From Bacteroidota bacterium (GTDB lineage Bacteria; Bacteroidota; Bacteroidia; Sphingobacteriales; Sphingobacteriaceae), in contig JAFDZM010000081.1 in NCBI GenBank assembly GCA_018266915.1, forward strand, positions 1-64,000: 64,000 bases of DNA, read 5' to 3'. Position 1 is the stretch's first letter; each line of letters starts with the position of its first letter. This document shows, in pieces, positions 35,194-44,122 of this stretch. Under the pieces are notes generated by a model. The model saw only the letters and a program-made list of their open reading frames with translations. It made no database searches and was not told where the DNA came from. The position numbers and the translations under genes were made by a program.

Positions 35194-35282
35194 ACACGAT
35201 TTGCCAGATTGAAAGGATTACCATGATTAGCTGTTTAACTTGAAAGATAATCATGGTAATCTGTTAAATCCTTTTAATCGTG
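35194..35282. repeat. Intergenic hairpin with AACACGATT ends
   Basis: A perfect 14-bp stem (35216-35229 with 35248-35261, GATTACCATGATTA) surrounds an 18-nt loop. AACACGATT at the left edge pairs with AATCGTGTT at the right edge. It has the same plan and core CCATGA/TCATGG as the hairpin at 32418-32535. It lies between convergent stop codons. Confidence 0.7.
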
Positions 35283-35636
35283 TTATTCTTCATGCAAACT
35301 CCATCTATTGCCGTCCGGATCTTTCACGGATGCAAATTTACCCCATGGCGTTTGGTCTATTTTGCCTACTTCAATACCCTTTGCGTTTAATGCTTTTATT
35401 TCTTCGTCCATATTGTCGATATGGATCACAAAACCCTCTATGCTGCCAGGTTTTAGTTGCGGGAACCAGGTAACTAAAGTGATCGAAACAGCTTCCTGGC
35501 CAGGCAATGCCATTTGAACCCATTTTTGTGTTTCGTAAGGTACTTCAACCAATAAATTAAAGCCCAGTTTCAGGTAAAATTGTTTGGCAACTTCCTGGTC
35601 AGTAACCGGGATAGAGATGATAGATATGGCTTTCAT
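35283..35636 (-). CDS. VOC (glyoxalase/bleomycin resistance) family protein
   Basis: 117 aa from the ATG at 35636. A longer frame to 35732 is less likely because it would reach into the upstream divergent promoter region. Its single VOC unit has the beta-alpha-beta pattern MKAISIISIPVTDQEVAKQFY with LGFNLLVEV and ends DPDGNRWSLHE. These small proteins act as dimers in metal-dependent isomerase, dioxygenase or drug-binding roles. No specific function can be assigned. Confidence 0.8.
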   Translation of the reverse strand: MKAISIISIPVTDQEVAKQFYLKLGFNLLVEVPYETQKWVQMALPGQEAVSITLVTWFPQLKPGSIEGFVIHIDNMDEEIKALNAKGIEVGKIDQTPWGKFASVKDPDGNRWSLHEE

Positions 35637-35801
35637 GATGATTTGTAGAATTGGTGCACGAAGATAAAAATGAAAAACCGATTTATTGAATTTATCAGTA
35701 CTACAATCATTTTCACTTTTTCCGGCAGGCAAATTATTTTATATTAAATTTGAGACGCAGTAACCAGGTGTCTTGTACCTTGTTATTTAAAGAGCCTGAT
35801 T

Positions 35802-37664
35802 ATGAGAAAGTCACTGTTGCTTACTATTTGCTGTTTCTCTATGATCTACCACGTATCTGCACAAGTACCAGCTCTTGAACGTGTTGAACCGATGTTTTGG
35901 TGGGCTGGCATGAGCAATCCCAATCTGCAACTTATCGTACATGGTAAAGATATCGCTTATAGAAGCGTTGATCTGCACTATCACGGTGTAAACCTGGTTA
36001 AAGTGCATAAGGTAGATAATCCCAATTATTTATTTATCGATCTTCATATTTCTCCTTCAGCACATCCGGGAACGTTCCCAATAAACTTCACCAGGGCTAA
36101 GGCAAAGACTTTAACTTATCAATACGAACTCAAAAAGCGGGATCATTCCAAAGGACGTGCGCAAGGTGTAACCAATCAGGATCTGATCTACCTGATCATG
36201 CCGGACCGTTTTTCAAATGGTGACCCGAGCACCGATTCGTTCCCAAACATGCGTGAGAAAGGCATCCACCGCGATTCGATGTTTAGCCGTCACGGGGGGG
36301 ATATTCAGGGCATTATCAATCATCTGGATTACTTGAAAGATTTAGGCGTTACCGCTATCTGGCTTACACCTGTAGTTGAAAACGATGAGCCTAAAGCATC
36401 TTATCATGGCTATGCTGTAACGGATCATTATAAGATTGATCCACGCTATGGCACTAACGAATTGTATAAAAAATTTGTAGAAAAATGCCATAAAATGGGT
36501 TTGAAGGTGATTATGGACCTGGTACACAATCATGCCGGTACAGAAGGCTATACCATTCGCGATATGCCGATGCGCGATTGGGTGCACCGCTGGCCTGAGT
36601 TCACCAAGTCGAATTTCCGCGATCAGGCGGTGATGGATCCGCACGCTTCGGAGGCCGACCGCAAGCAGATGCTCGATGGATGGTTTGACCGCCGAATGGC
36701 TGATATGAATGAGAATAATCCGTTTGTTCAGCGTTTTCTTACTCAAAATCACATCTGGTGGGTGGAGTATTCGGGTGTTGATGGGTTCAGGTTGGATACT
36801 TATCCATATAATGACCCTCAGTTTATGGCTGATTGGGCAAAGGAAGTAAGGAAGCAGTTCCCTAACCTTTCCATTTTTGGAGAGACGCTGGTCTGGTCGG
36901 TACCTAACCAGGCATTTTTCACCGAAGGCAACACAGTAAACCGTGGGTTGGACACCCACTTGCCTGGAGTAACCGACGGCGTACTGAAAGAAGCAATTTA
37001 CGAAGCGCTAAACGGTAATGAAGGTTGGACGGACGGTGTAAACCGCTTGTATGCAGTTTTGGCGCAGGACTTTTTGTATAGAGACCCGACGAAAAACACC
37101 ATCTTCCTGGATAATCATGATATGAGCCGTTTCTTTTCGGTAGTAGGTGAGGATATCACTAAATACAAATCGGGTATGGCGATGCTTTTGACATTGCGCG
37201 GTGTGCCGCAGATGTATTATGGCGACGAAATACTGATGAAAAATTTCTCCAACCCTGATGGCCTTGTGCGTGAGGATTTCCCGGGAGGATGGGCTGATGA
37301 TAAGGTGAACAAATTCACCGCCAACGGCCGGAATGAAAAGGAAAATGATGCCTTTAACTATGTGCGCACATTGGCTAACTATCGCAAGAATACCACCGCC
37401 TTACAGACCGGAAAACTAATGCAGTATGTGCCCGAAGATGGCGTTTATTTATACTTCAGGTATGATGATGTAAAAACGGTGATGGTGGTTTACAACAGTC
37501 GCGATAAGGAGCAAACAGTTTCAACTGCACGTTATGTTGAACGCATTGACGGGGCGTTAAAGGCCAGGAATGTGATCACCGACCAGGTGATGGATATATC
37601 TAAATTAACTATTCCGGCCAAAGCTACTTTGGTGCTGGAATTAATACCCAATAACACACACTAA
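35802..37664 (+). CDS. Exported GH13 neopullulanase/cyclomaltodextrinase-like (SusA-type) enzyme
   Basis: 620 aa with signal peptide (1-20, ending VSAQ). An N-terminal beta-sandwich (about 25-110, Cyc-maltodext_N type) precedes the catalytic barrel. The catalytic residues are Asp332 in GFRLDTYPY (nucleophile), Glu361 in IFGETLVW (acid/base) and Asp in FLDNHDMSRF. The C-terminal beta domain (about 525-620) follows. It should cut starch, pullulan or cyclodextrins in the periplasm to maltodextrins. It opens the alpha-glucan locus, and pgmB follows after 51 bp. Confidence 0.88.
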   Translation: MRKSLLLTICCFSMIYHVSAQVPALERVEPMFWWAGMSNPNLQLIVHGKDIAYRSVDLHYHGVNLVKVHKVDNPNYLFIDLHISPSAHPGTFPINFTRAKAKTLTYQYELKKRDHSKGRAQGVTNQDLIYLIMPDRFSNGDPSTDSFPNMREKGIHRDSMFSRHGGDIQGIINHLDYLKDLGVTAIWLTPVVENDEPKASYHGYAVTDHYKIDPRYGTNELYKKFVEKCHKMGLKVIMDLVHNHAGTEGYTIRDMPMRDWVHRWPEFTKSNFRDQAVMDPHASEADRKQMLDGWFDRRMADMNENNPFVQRFLTQNHIWWVEYSGVDGFRLDTYPYNDPQFMADWAKEVRKQFPNLSIFGETLVWSVPNQAFFTEGNTVNRGLDTHLPGVTDGVLKEAIYEALNGNEGWTDGVNRLYAVLAQDFLYRDPTKNTIFLDNHDMSRFFSVVGEDITKYKSGMAMLLTLRGVPQMYYGDEILMKNFSNPDGLVREDFPGGWADDKVNKFTANGRNEKENDAFNYVRTLANYRKNTTALQTGKLMQYVPEDGVYLYFRYDDVKTVMVVYNSRDKEQTVSTARYVERIDGALKARNVITDQVMDISKLTIPAKATLVLELIPNNTH

Positions 37665-37678
37665 TTAAAATAACTAGT

Positions 37679-37701
37679 CCCACAGACTCTTAATCTGTGG
37701 G
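37679..37701 (+). terminator. Hairpin between neopullulanase gene and pgmB
   Basis: CCCACAGA pairs with TCTGTGGG around a 7-nt loop (8 perfect bp). No T-tract follows, so it is more likely an mRNA processing, stabilising or attenuating structure than a strong terminator. It could set different expression of the exported amylase and the genes after it. Confidence 0.45.
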
Positions 37702-37715
37702 CCATCTTAAAACAA

Positions 37716-38366
37716 ATGGCTATTATAAAAGCATGCATTTTTGACCTTGACGGCGTGATTGTCGATACGGCGGTTTACCATTACAAGGCCTGGAAACGAC
37801 TCGCAAATGAACTCGGTTTTGACATAACCGAAGAGCAAAATGAAAATCTGAAAGGAGTAAGCCGTATGCACTCCCTCGATCTGATCCTTCAATGGGGAGG
37901 TGTTACTAAAACCGAAGCCGATAAAGAAGAATTAGCTACCCGCAAAAATACCTGGTATGTAGAGATGATCAATAAAATGACACCAGATGAGATATTGCCC
38001 GGTGCAAAGGAATTTCTGCAAGCTTGTATTGACGCGGGATTGAAAACCGCTTTAGGTTCGGCCAGCAAAAACTCGGAGACTATCTTGAACAAAGTAGGTA
38101 TTGCCCACTTTTTTAACGCAATCATAGATGGCAACAAAGTAAGCAAGCCCAAACCTGACCCTGAAGTGTTTTTAAAAGGAGCGGAAGAATTGGGCATACC
38201 TCCCGAAGACTGCGTGGTATTTGAGGATGCTATCGCCGGAGTAGAAGCGGCACATAACGGCGGTATGAAAGCTGTTGGGATAGGGTCGCCGCAGGTGCTT
38301 ACTCAAGCTGATCTGGTGGTGAGCGGGTTGGATAAAATGACAGTGGAGAAATTAGCAACATTATAA
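37716..38366 (+). CDS. pgmB: Beta-phosphoglucomutase
   Basis: 216 aa, HAD superfamily. FDLDGVIVDT (9-18) holds the nucleophile Asp10 and Asp12. LGSASKN is HAD motif 2, KPKPDPEVF motif 3 and FEDAIAGVEAA motif 4, all close to lactococcal beta-PGM. It converts beta-glucose 1-phosphate, the product of GH65 inverting phosphorylases, to glucose 6-phosphate. The next gene is such a phosphorylase, a strong functional pairing. Confidence 0.92.
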   Translation: MAIIKACIFDLDGVIVDTAVYHYKAWKRLANELGFDITEEQNENLKGVSRMHSLDLILQWGGVTKTEADKEELATRKNTWYVEMINKMTPDEILPGAKEFLQACIDAGLKTALGSASKNSETILNKVGIAHFFNAIIDGNKVSKPKPDPEVFLKGAEELGIPPEDCVVFEDAIAGVEAAHNGGMKAVGIGSPQVLTQADLVVSGLDKMTVEKLATL

Positions 38367-38382
38367 AACTAATAAAAACCAT

Positions 38383-38470
38383 GTCATTGCGAGGAACGAA
38401 GCAACCGCGAACTATGCATGTTCGCCCTGTATAGCATGCGATTGCTTCGTCGCTCACTCCTCGCAATGAC
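38383..38470. repeat. REP-like palindrome, copy A
   Basis: The left arm (38383-38404, beginning GTCATTGCGAGGAACGAAG) is identical over 22 bp to the left arm of the element at 52807. The right arm (38442-38470) is complementary but carries about 6 extra bases (CGCTCA). It sits inside the probable pgmB-GH65 transcript. Confidence 0.75.
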
Positions 38471-38493
38471 AAAAATAAGAGACAACAACACAA

Positions 38494-40830
38494 ATGAAAA
38501 ACTATATCAAAGTTGATGAGTGGAAGATCATAGAAGAGGGGTTTGATCCGAAATACAATTTAATATCCGAGAGCCTTTTTAGCCTGGGTAACGGGCGCAT
38601 GGGGCAGCGGGCAAATTTTGAGGAGGCTTACAGCGGCGAAACACTGCAAGGCAACTATGTTGCCGGGGTATATTATCCCGACAAAACCCGTGTGGGTTGG
38701 TGGAAGAATGGCTATCCGGAATATTTTGCAAAAGTATTGAACGCAGCTAACTGGATAGGGATTGACGTATTTATTGATGGCGAACAATTAGACCTGGCTA
38801 AATGTGAGGTAAGCAATTTCAAACGCGAGCTGAATATGAAGGAAGGTTACCTGAAAAGAACATTCCGTGCTAAAACGGCTGACGGCAAAGAAGTAGATGT
38901 TGAAGCTATTCGCTTTTGTAGCATGGTTGATGATGAAACAGGAGTTATTCGTTATACGATCACTCCTTTAAATTTCAGTGGACCTGTTACTATCACGCCT
39001 TTTGTTGATGGCGACATCAAAAATAAAGACTCCAACTACGATGAGAAATTTTGGGACGAAGTGACCAAAGGCAGTTGGAGCGATGGTGGATATGTACAGT
39101 TACGCACCAAAAAGACCGGCTTTGAAGTAGCTACAGGACAGAAGTTTACGATTTCGCAACAAGGATCAACCCAAAGCTCTGAAAAGGAAAAGTATGTAGC
39201 AACTGAGATTAAATTAGATGCGGTGAAAGGTCAGGCTATCGTTTTGACTAAGTATGCTGCCAATCTTTCCTCACAGAATTATCCGGCCAATGCTTTGGTA
39301 GCTGAATTGGAGAAAACATTAAAAACCATCAGCGCAAAAGGTTTTGAAAAAATGCTGGCCGAACAAGCTGAGGCGTGGGATAAAAAGTGGCAACATAACG
39401 ATATTATTATTGAAGGCGATGCATCGGCACAGCAGGGCATACGTTTTAATATTTACCAGCTAAATCAAACTTATACTGGTGAAGACGACAGATTAAATAT
39501 TGGTCCGAAAGGGTTTACCGGCGAGAAATACGGTGGTTCAACCTATTGGGATACTGAGGCCTATTGCGTGCCATTCTACCTGGCAACTGCCGATCAGAAA
39601 GTGACCCGTAATCTGTTGTTGTATCGCTACAAACAGTTGGGTAAGGCAATTGATAATGCCAAACTTCTGGGCTTTAAGGATGGCGCAGCGTTATACCCAA
39701 TGGTAACGATGGATGGCACCGAATGCCATAACGAATGGGAGATCACCTTTGAGGAGATCCATCGTAATGGCGCTATTGCTCATGCGATATTCAACTATGT
39801 GCGTTACACCGGCGATGAACAATATTTAGTGGATTACGGCCTGGAAGTACTCATCGCGATAGCAAGATTTTGGGCGCAGCGGGTTAATTGGTCGGATGAG
39901 AGACGGCAATATGTAATGCTGGGTGTTACCGGTCCGAATGAGTACGAGAATAATGTGAACAATAATTGGTATACCAGCACCATTGCCACCTGGTGTATGA
40001 AATATTCTCTGGAAGCTATTGAAAAAGTAGAAGCTGCTGATAAGGCTAAGTTTGATGCATTAATTACCAAAATCAATTTCGATAAGCAGAAAGAAAGCGC
40101 GAAATTCAGAGATGTCATCGAAAAAATGTATTACCCATATGACGAGCAAAGGCAGATATTCTTGCAGCAGGACGGTTACCTTGATAAAGAGCAAATCCTT
40201 GTAAAAGACCTGCCGGCAAGCGATCGCCCATTGAACCAAAAATGGAGCTGGGACAGAATATTACGCTCCTGCTATATCAAACAAGCAGATGTGTTGCAGG
40301 GACTATACTTCTTTGAAGAAAATTACGACACCGATACCATCCGCCGCAATTATGATTTTTACGAGCCGAGGACAGTACATGAATCATCCCTATCTCCTTG
40401 TGTGCATGCTGTGATTGCTGCTAAGCTTGGTGATGAAGCACGTGCTTATGAGTTTTATCTGCGCACATCACGCTTGGATTTGGACGATTATAACAACGAT
40501 ACCGAAGATGGCTGTCACATTACCTCAATGGCCGGTACCTGGATATCTGTAGTAGAAGGTTTTGGCGGTATGCGGGTACGGGATGGGAAATTATCGTTCG
40601 ATCCATTTTTACCAGAGAAATGGCAGTCGTTTTCGTTTAAAATAGGATTTAGAGGGACTTCTTTGCGAGTTACTGTTAGAAAGGATCAGGTAAGCATATC
40701 GAATTTATCAGGTCCGGAAATAAAAGTTCTCATCAGAGGTAGAGAGCATAGTTTGTCACCAAATGAAGGCGTAGGAGTAAAATCGGTAACACTTTATCCT
40801 CCTTCACCAAAAATGTCACAGGAGAGCTAA
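38494..40830 (+). CDS. GH65 phosphorylase, probably maltose phosphorylase
   Basis: 778 aa, no signal peptide. The N-terminal beta-sandwich begins with the family block WKIIEEGFDPKYNLISESLFSLGNG. The (alpha/alpha)6 barrel carries GGSTYWDTEAYCVPFYL, and TECHNEWEITFEE (about 409-421) holds the catalytic region. Inverting GH65 phosphorylases split maltose, trehalose or kojibiose with phosphate to give beta-glucose 1-phosphate. The surrounding maltose/maltodextrin genes and pgmB favour maltose; residues that fix specificity were not compared. It is cytoplasmic, and its product feeds PgmB. The gene after it starts 6 bp downstream. Confidence 0.88.
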   Translation: MKNYIKVDEWKIIEEGFDPKYNLISESLFSLGNGRMGQRANFEEAYSGETLQGNYVAGVYYPDKTRVGWWKNGYPEYFAKVLNAANWIGIDVFIDGEQLDLAKCEVSNFKRELNMKEGYLKRTFRAKTADGKEVDVEAIRFCSMVDDETGVIRYTITPLNFSGPVTITPFVDGDIKNKDSNYDEKFWDEVTKGSWSDGGYVQLRTKKTGFEVATGQKFTISQQGSTQSSEKEKYVATEIKLDAVKGQAIVLTKYAANLSSQNYPANALVAELEKTLKTISAKGFEKMLAEQAEAWDKKWQHNDIIIEGDASAQQGIRFNIYQLNQTYTGEDDRLNIGPKGFTGEKYGGSTYWDTEAYCVPFYLATADQKVTRNLLLYRYKQLGKAIDNAKLLGFKDGAALYPMVTMDGTECHNEWEITFEEIHRNGAIAHAIFNYVRYTGDEQYLVDYGLEVLIAIARFWAQRVNWSDERRQYVMLGVTGPNEYENNVNNNWYTSTIATWCMKYSLEAIEKVEAADKAKFDALITKINFDKQKESAKFRDVIEKMYYPYDEQRQIFLQQDGYLDKEQILVKDLPASDRPLNQKWSWDRILRSCYIKQADVLQGLYFFEENYDTDTIRRNYDFYEPRTVHESSLSPCVHAVIAAKLGDEARAYEFYLRTSRLDLDDYNNDTEDGCHITSMAGTWISVVEGFGGMRVRDGKLSFDPFLPEKWQSFSFKIGFRGTSLRVTVRKDQVSISNLSGPEIKVLIRGREHSLSPNEGVGVKSVTLYPPSPKMSQES

Positions 40831-40835
40831 ATGTA

Positions 40836-42554
40836 ATGGATCAATTAACCGATAATAAACTTACCATATACCAACTCCTGCCTCGCCTGTTTGGGAACAT
40901 TAATCAAACCAATAAGTTCTATGGCTCCATAGAAGAAAATGGTGTAGGTAAGTTCAACAATATCAATGATAAGGCCCTGCAGGAAATAAAAAAGATGGGT
41001 TTTACCCATCTTTGGTATACCGGGGTGATAGAGCACGCCACCATGACGGATTATTCACAATCCGGTATCAAGCCTGATGATCCGGATGTGGTGAAAGGCC
41101 GTGCAGGTTCTCCATATGCTGTGAAGGATTATTATGACGTTGATCCCGATTTGGCGGTTGATGTGCCGAACAGGATGAAGGAATATGAAGCGTTGATTGG
41201 CAGATCGCACCAGAACGGCTTAAAGGTGATTATGGATTTCGTGCCGAACCACGTGGCTCGTACCTATGCTTCAGATGTCAAACCTGCCGGCATTCGCGAT
41301 TTTGGCCAGGATGATGATAAAAGCAAAGTGTTCGATCCAAAGAATGATTTTTATTATACACCGGGGCAGGCATTCGTTGTCCCTCAGGGTTATAACCCGG
41401 GTGGCGATGAGTTTAATAGTCCATTGAAAGACGGGAAATTTGATGAAAATCCTGCCAAAGCTACAGGCAATGATGTATTTAGCGCATTTCCTTCTATCAA
41501 TGATTGGTTCGAGACGGTTAAGTTGAATTATGGCGTTGATTATCAGAACGGCTGGCAAAAGCATTTCGACCCAATTCCGCCGCTGTGGAACAAAATGCTG
41601 GATATCCTGAAGTTCTGGGCGGCAAAAGGTATTGATGGTTTCCGTTGTGATATGGTGGAGATGGTTCCTTTTGAGTTCTGGGGTTGGATCATCCCAAAAG
41701 TGAAAGCCGATTACCCTGACTTGATCTTTATCGGTGAGGCTTATGACCGAGGTAAGTATCACGATTATATCTATAACGGTAAATTTGATTATTTGTATGA
41801 TAAGGTGGGGCTATACGATTCCATCAAACGGCTGACCCGCAATGAATATGGCGCTTCGACCTGGGACATCAACTCGATTTGGAATAATGAATGCAAAAAT
41901 ATCGATGTGCACATGCTTCGTTTTATGGAGAACCATGACGAGCAGCGTATTGCATGTCCTGATTTTGCGGGGAATCCATGGCTGGCTGTGCCGGGGATGA
42001 TCATAACAGCTACGCTTCATCGTGGTCCGGTAATGATCTACTTTGGCCAGGAAGTAGGGGAGCCTGCATCGGGAGCCGAAGGTTTTAGCAGCAATGATGG
42101 TCGCACCACCATATTCGATTACTGGGGCGTGCCAGAGCACCAGAAATGGTTGAATAATGGCAAATGGGACGGCGGACAATTATCCGACGATCAAAAACTA
42201 TTGAGAAGCTTTTACAGCAAGCTGCTGAATGCGGTTCGGGATAATGAAGCCCTGCATACTGGTGAATTTTGGGAATTGATGGTAGCCAATGAGCACCAGC
42301 CCGGCTTTGACCAGAGATTATACATGTTCCTTCGATATACCGATAAACAACGTATATTAGTGATAACCAATTTTAACCGTGACGAACGCAGGATACAAAT
42401 ACAGCTTCCTGCCGACCTGCTCACTAAACTGCAACTAAGCGGAAAAGCTGAGTTTACAGACCTTATGAGCGGAATTAAATTCGTAACCGATAATGTTGCC
42501 GGGGGAGTTGGAGTAAACCTGCCTGCCATGAGCGGGATGTTATTGCAATTTTAA
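40836..42554 (+). CDS. Cytoplasmic GH13 alpha-amylase family enzyme
   Basis: 572 aa without signal peptide. It starts NKLTIYQLLPRLFGN. Catalytic residues: Asp272 in GFRCDMVEMV (nucleophile), Glu301 in FIGEAYD (acid/base) and Asp in FMENHDEQR. A C-terminal beta domain begins near 470. It starts 5 bp after the GH65 stop codon, so it is co-translated with it. It likely trims imported maltodextrins to maltose and glucose for the phosphorylase. An alternative GH13 specificity is possible. Confidence 0.88.
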   Translation: MDQLTDNKLTIYQLLPRLFGNINQTNKFYGSIEENGVGKFNNINDKALQEIKKMGFTHLWYTGVIEHATMTDYSQSGIKPDDPDVVKGRAGSPYAVKDYYDVDPDLAVDVPNRMKEYEALIGRSHQNGLKVIMDFVPNHVARTYASDVKPAGIRDFGQDDDKSKVFDPKNDFYYTPGQAFVVPQGYNPGGDEFNSPLKDGKFDENPAKATGNDVFSAFPSINDWFETVKLNYGVDYQNGWQKHFDPIPPLWNKMLDILKFWAAKGIDGFRCDMVEMVPFEFWGWIIPKVKADYPDLIFIGEAYDRGKYHDYIYNGKFDYLYDKVGLYDSIKRLTRNEYGASTWDINSIWNNECKNIDVHMLRFMENHDEQRIACPDFAGNPWLAVPGMIITATLHRGPVMIYFGQEVGEPASGAEGFSSNDGRTTIFDYWGVPEHQKWLNNGKWDGGQLSDDQKLLRSFYSKLLNAVRDNEALHTGEFWELMVANEHQPGFDQRLYMFLRYTDKQRILVITNFNRDERRIQIQLPADLLTKLQLSGKAEFTDLMSGIKFVTDNVAGGVGVNLPAMSGMLLQF

Positions 42555-42561
42555 ATTAAAC

Positions 42562-42660
42562 GTTCATTCGTTCACTGGTTCAATAGTTCATTGGTAAGTA
42601 AAGCCTAATAATACGGCACCAATGAACCAATGAGCGAATGAACCAGTGAACTAGTGAACA
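42562..42660. repeat. Intergenic palindrome built from GAACCAATGA words
   Basis: The left half reads CGTTCATTCGTTCACTGGTTC and then TAGTTCATTGG. The right half reads CCAATGAACCAATGAGCGA and then ATGAACCAGTGAACTAGTGAA. They pair over nearly 40 bp around an AT-rich centre. It separates the GH13 amylase gene from the transporter gene, all on the plus strand. Confidence 0.65.
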
Positions 42661-42686
42661 CACAAACATAAACCAATTATCCAATT

Positions 42687-44012
42687 ATGACGACAGTAAG
42701 TATGACCCATAAACCGAGGCTGAGCTTTTGGCAGATATGGAACATGAGCTTTGGTTTTCTGGGCATCCAATTTGGCTGGGCATTGCAAATGGCCAACATG
42801 AGTGCCATTTACGAGTACCTCGGCGCCAAGCCCGATAAAATCCCGTTTCTGTTCCTGGCAGCACCTTTAACGGGACTTATTGTTCAACCTATAATCGGTT
42901 ATTTCAGCGATCATACCTGGCACAAAACGCTTGGACGCAGGCGCCCGTACTTTTTGGTGGGAGCTATTTTGAGCACAATTTGCCTTTTCCTGATGCCGCA
43001 ATCGTCCACTTTATGGATGGCAGCAGGAGTTCTTTGGATACTCGATACTTCAATCAATGTAAGTATGGAACCATTCCGGGCATTTATTACCGATAAACTG
43101 CCTGACGATCAGCGTACGCAAGGCTTTTCAATGCAGAGTGTATTTATAGGCTTAGGATCAGTAGTTGCGTCGATATTGCCCTGGATGATGGCGAACTGGT
43201 TTCATGTATCTAATAAGCTAATCAATGGTGAAAACATTCCTGCAACTGTAAGATATTCATTTTATATCGGGGCTGTGGCGTTTATTACAGCGGTGCTGTA
43301 CACCATAATCACAAGTACCGAGTATCCGCCGGCAGATATCACAGAACGTCAAAAGAAACGCGAAGAGAAAAAAGGCTTTGGTGGTGGTGCAGGCGAAATA
43401 TTTCATGCTATCCGTACTATGCCAAACAGGATGCGGAAACTGGCCATTATGCAGTTTTTTACCTGGCCGGGTTTGTTCCTGATGTGGTTTTACTATTCGC
43501 CGGCAGTTGCACGTAATGTGTTTGGCGCTTTAAGCGAGAAGGATGATCTGTATACTAAAGGAATTGAATTTGCCGGACTGACATTGGGATACTATAATGT
43601 GGTAACCTTCATATTCGCTTTCTTTTTGCCGTTGATAGCCAATAAAATTGGCCGGAAATATACACACATGCTCTGCCTGCTTTGCGGCGCAATGGGTTTA
43701 ATATCTGTCGCATTTATCCATACACCCAATATGCTTTTTGTGTCGATGACAGGCGTAGGAATAGCCTGGGCAAGTATTCTTTCTATGCCTTATGCCATGC
43801 TTGGCGGTTGTTTGCCAGAGAACAAAGTGGGTATATATATGGGCATTTTTAACTTCTTTATTGTACTACCGGAGATCATTGCATCGTTGTTTTTTGGATG
43901 GATCATGGCACATTTATTAAACAATAACCGCTTACTGGCGGTTGAAATTGGTGGTTGCATGATGATACTGGCAGCATTGTTGGCCCTGAGGATCAACGAG
44001 AAAGATGAATAA
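42687..44012 (+). CDS. MFS sugar transporter, SLC45/sucrose-maltose type
   Basis: 441 aa with twelve predicted membrane helices. FGFLGIQFGWALQMANMSAIYEYLGA starts helix 1. SDHTWHKTLGRRRPYFLVG is the conserved loop 2-3 RRRP motif of the GPH/SUT/SLC45 disaccharide carriers. A second basic loop, GRKYTHML, lies between helices 8 and 9. It should import maltose or short maltodextrins by proton symport across the inner membrane. Genomic context (phosphorylase, amylase, alpha-glucosidase) supports maltose. Confidence 0.85.
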   Translation: MTTVSMTHKPRLSFWQIWNMSFGFLGIQFGWALQMANMSAIYEYLGAKPDKIPFLFLAAPLTGLIVQPIIGYFSDHTWHKTLGRRRPYFLVGAILSTICLFLMPQSSTLWMAAGVLWILDTSINVSMEPFRAFITDKLPDDQRTQGFSMQSVFIGLGSVVASILPWMMANWFHVSNKLINGENIPATVRYSFYIGAVAFITAVLYTIITSTEYPPADITERQKKREEKKGFGGGAGEIFHAIRTMPNRMRKLAIMQFFTWPGLFLMWFYYSPAVARNVFGALSEKDDLYTKGIEFAGLTLGYYNVVTFIFAFFLPLIANKIGRKYTHMLCLLCGAMGLISVAFIHTPNMLFVSMTGVGIAWASILSMPYAMLGGCLPENKVGIYMGIFNFFIVLPEIIASLFFGWIMAHLLNNNRLLAVEIGGCMMILAALLALRINEKDE

Positions 44013-44073
44013 TTTGTCGAATTAACACTTAAATAAAAACTTTGTACTTTATTTATAAACGTCGATTATTATA

Positions 44074-44103
44074 TTGCGTATAAGTAACACAACAACATAT
44101 TTG
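44074..44103 (+). promoter_or_regulatory. -33/-7 promoter of the GH31 gene
   Basis: TTG (44074-44076), a 19-bp spacer, then CATATTTG (44096-44103), which differs from TAnnTTTG only at its first base. The ATG lies 19 bp downstream. This is the best two-part promoter in the window and suggests that GH31 starts a separate unit. Confidence 0.6.
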
Positions 44104-44122
44104 CAGACGAGACGATATTTTG

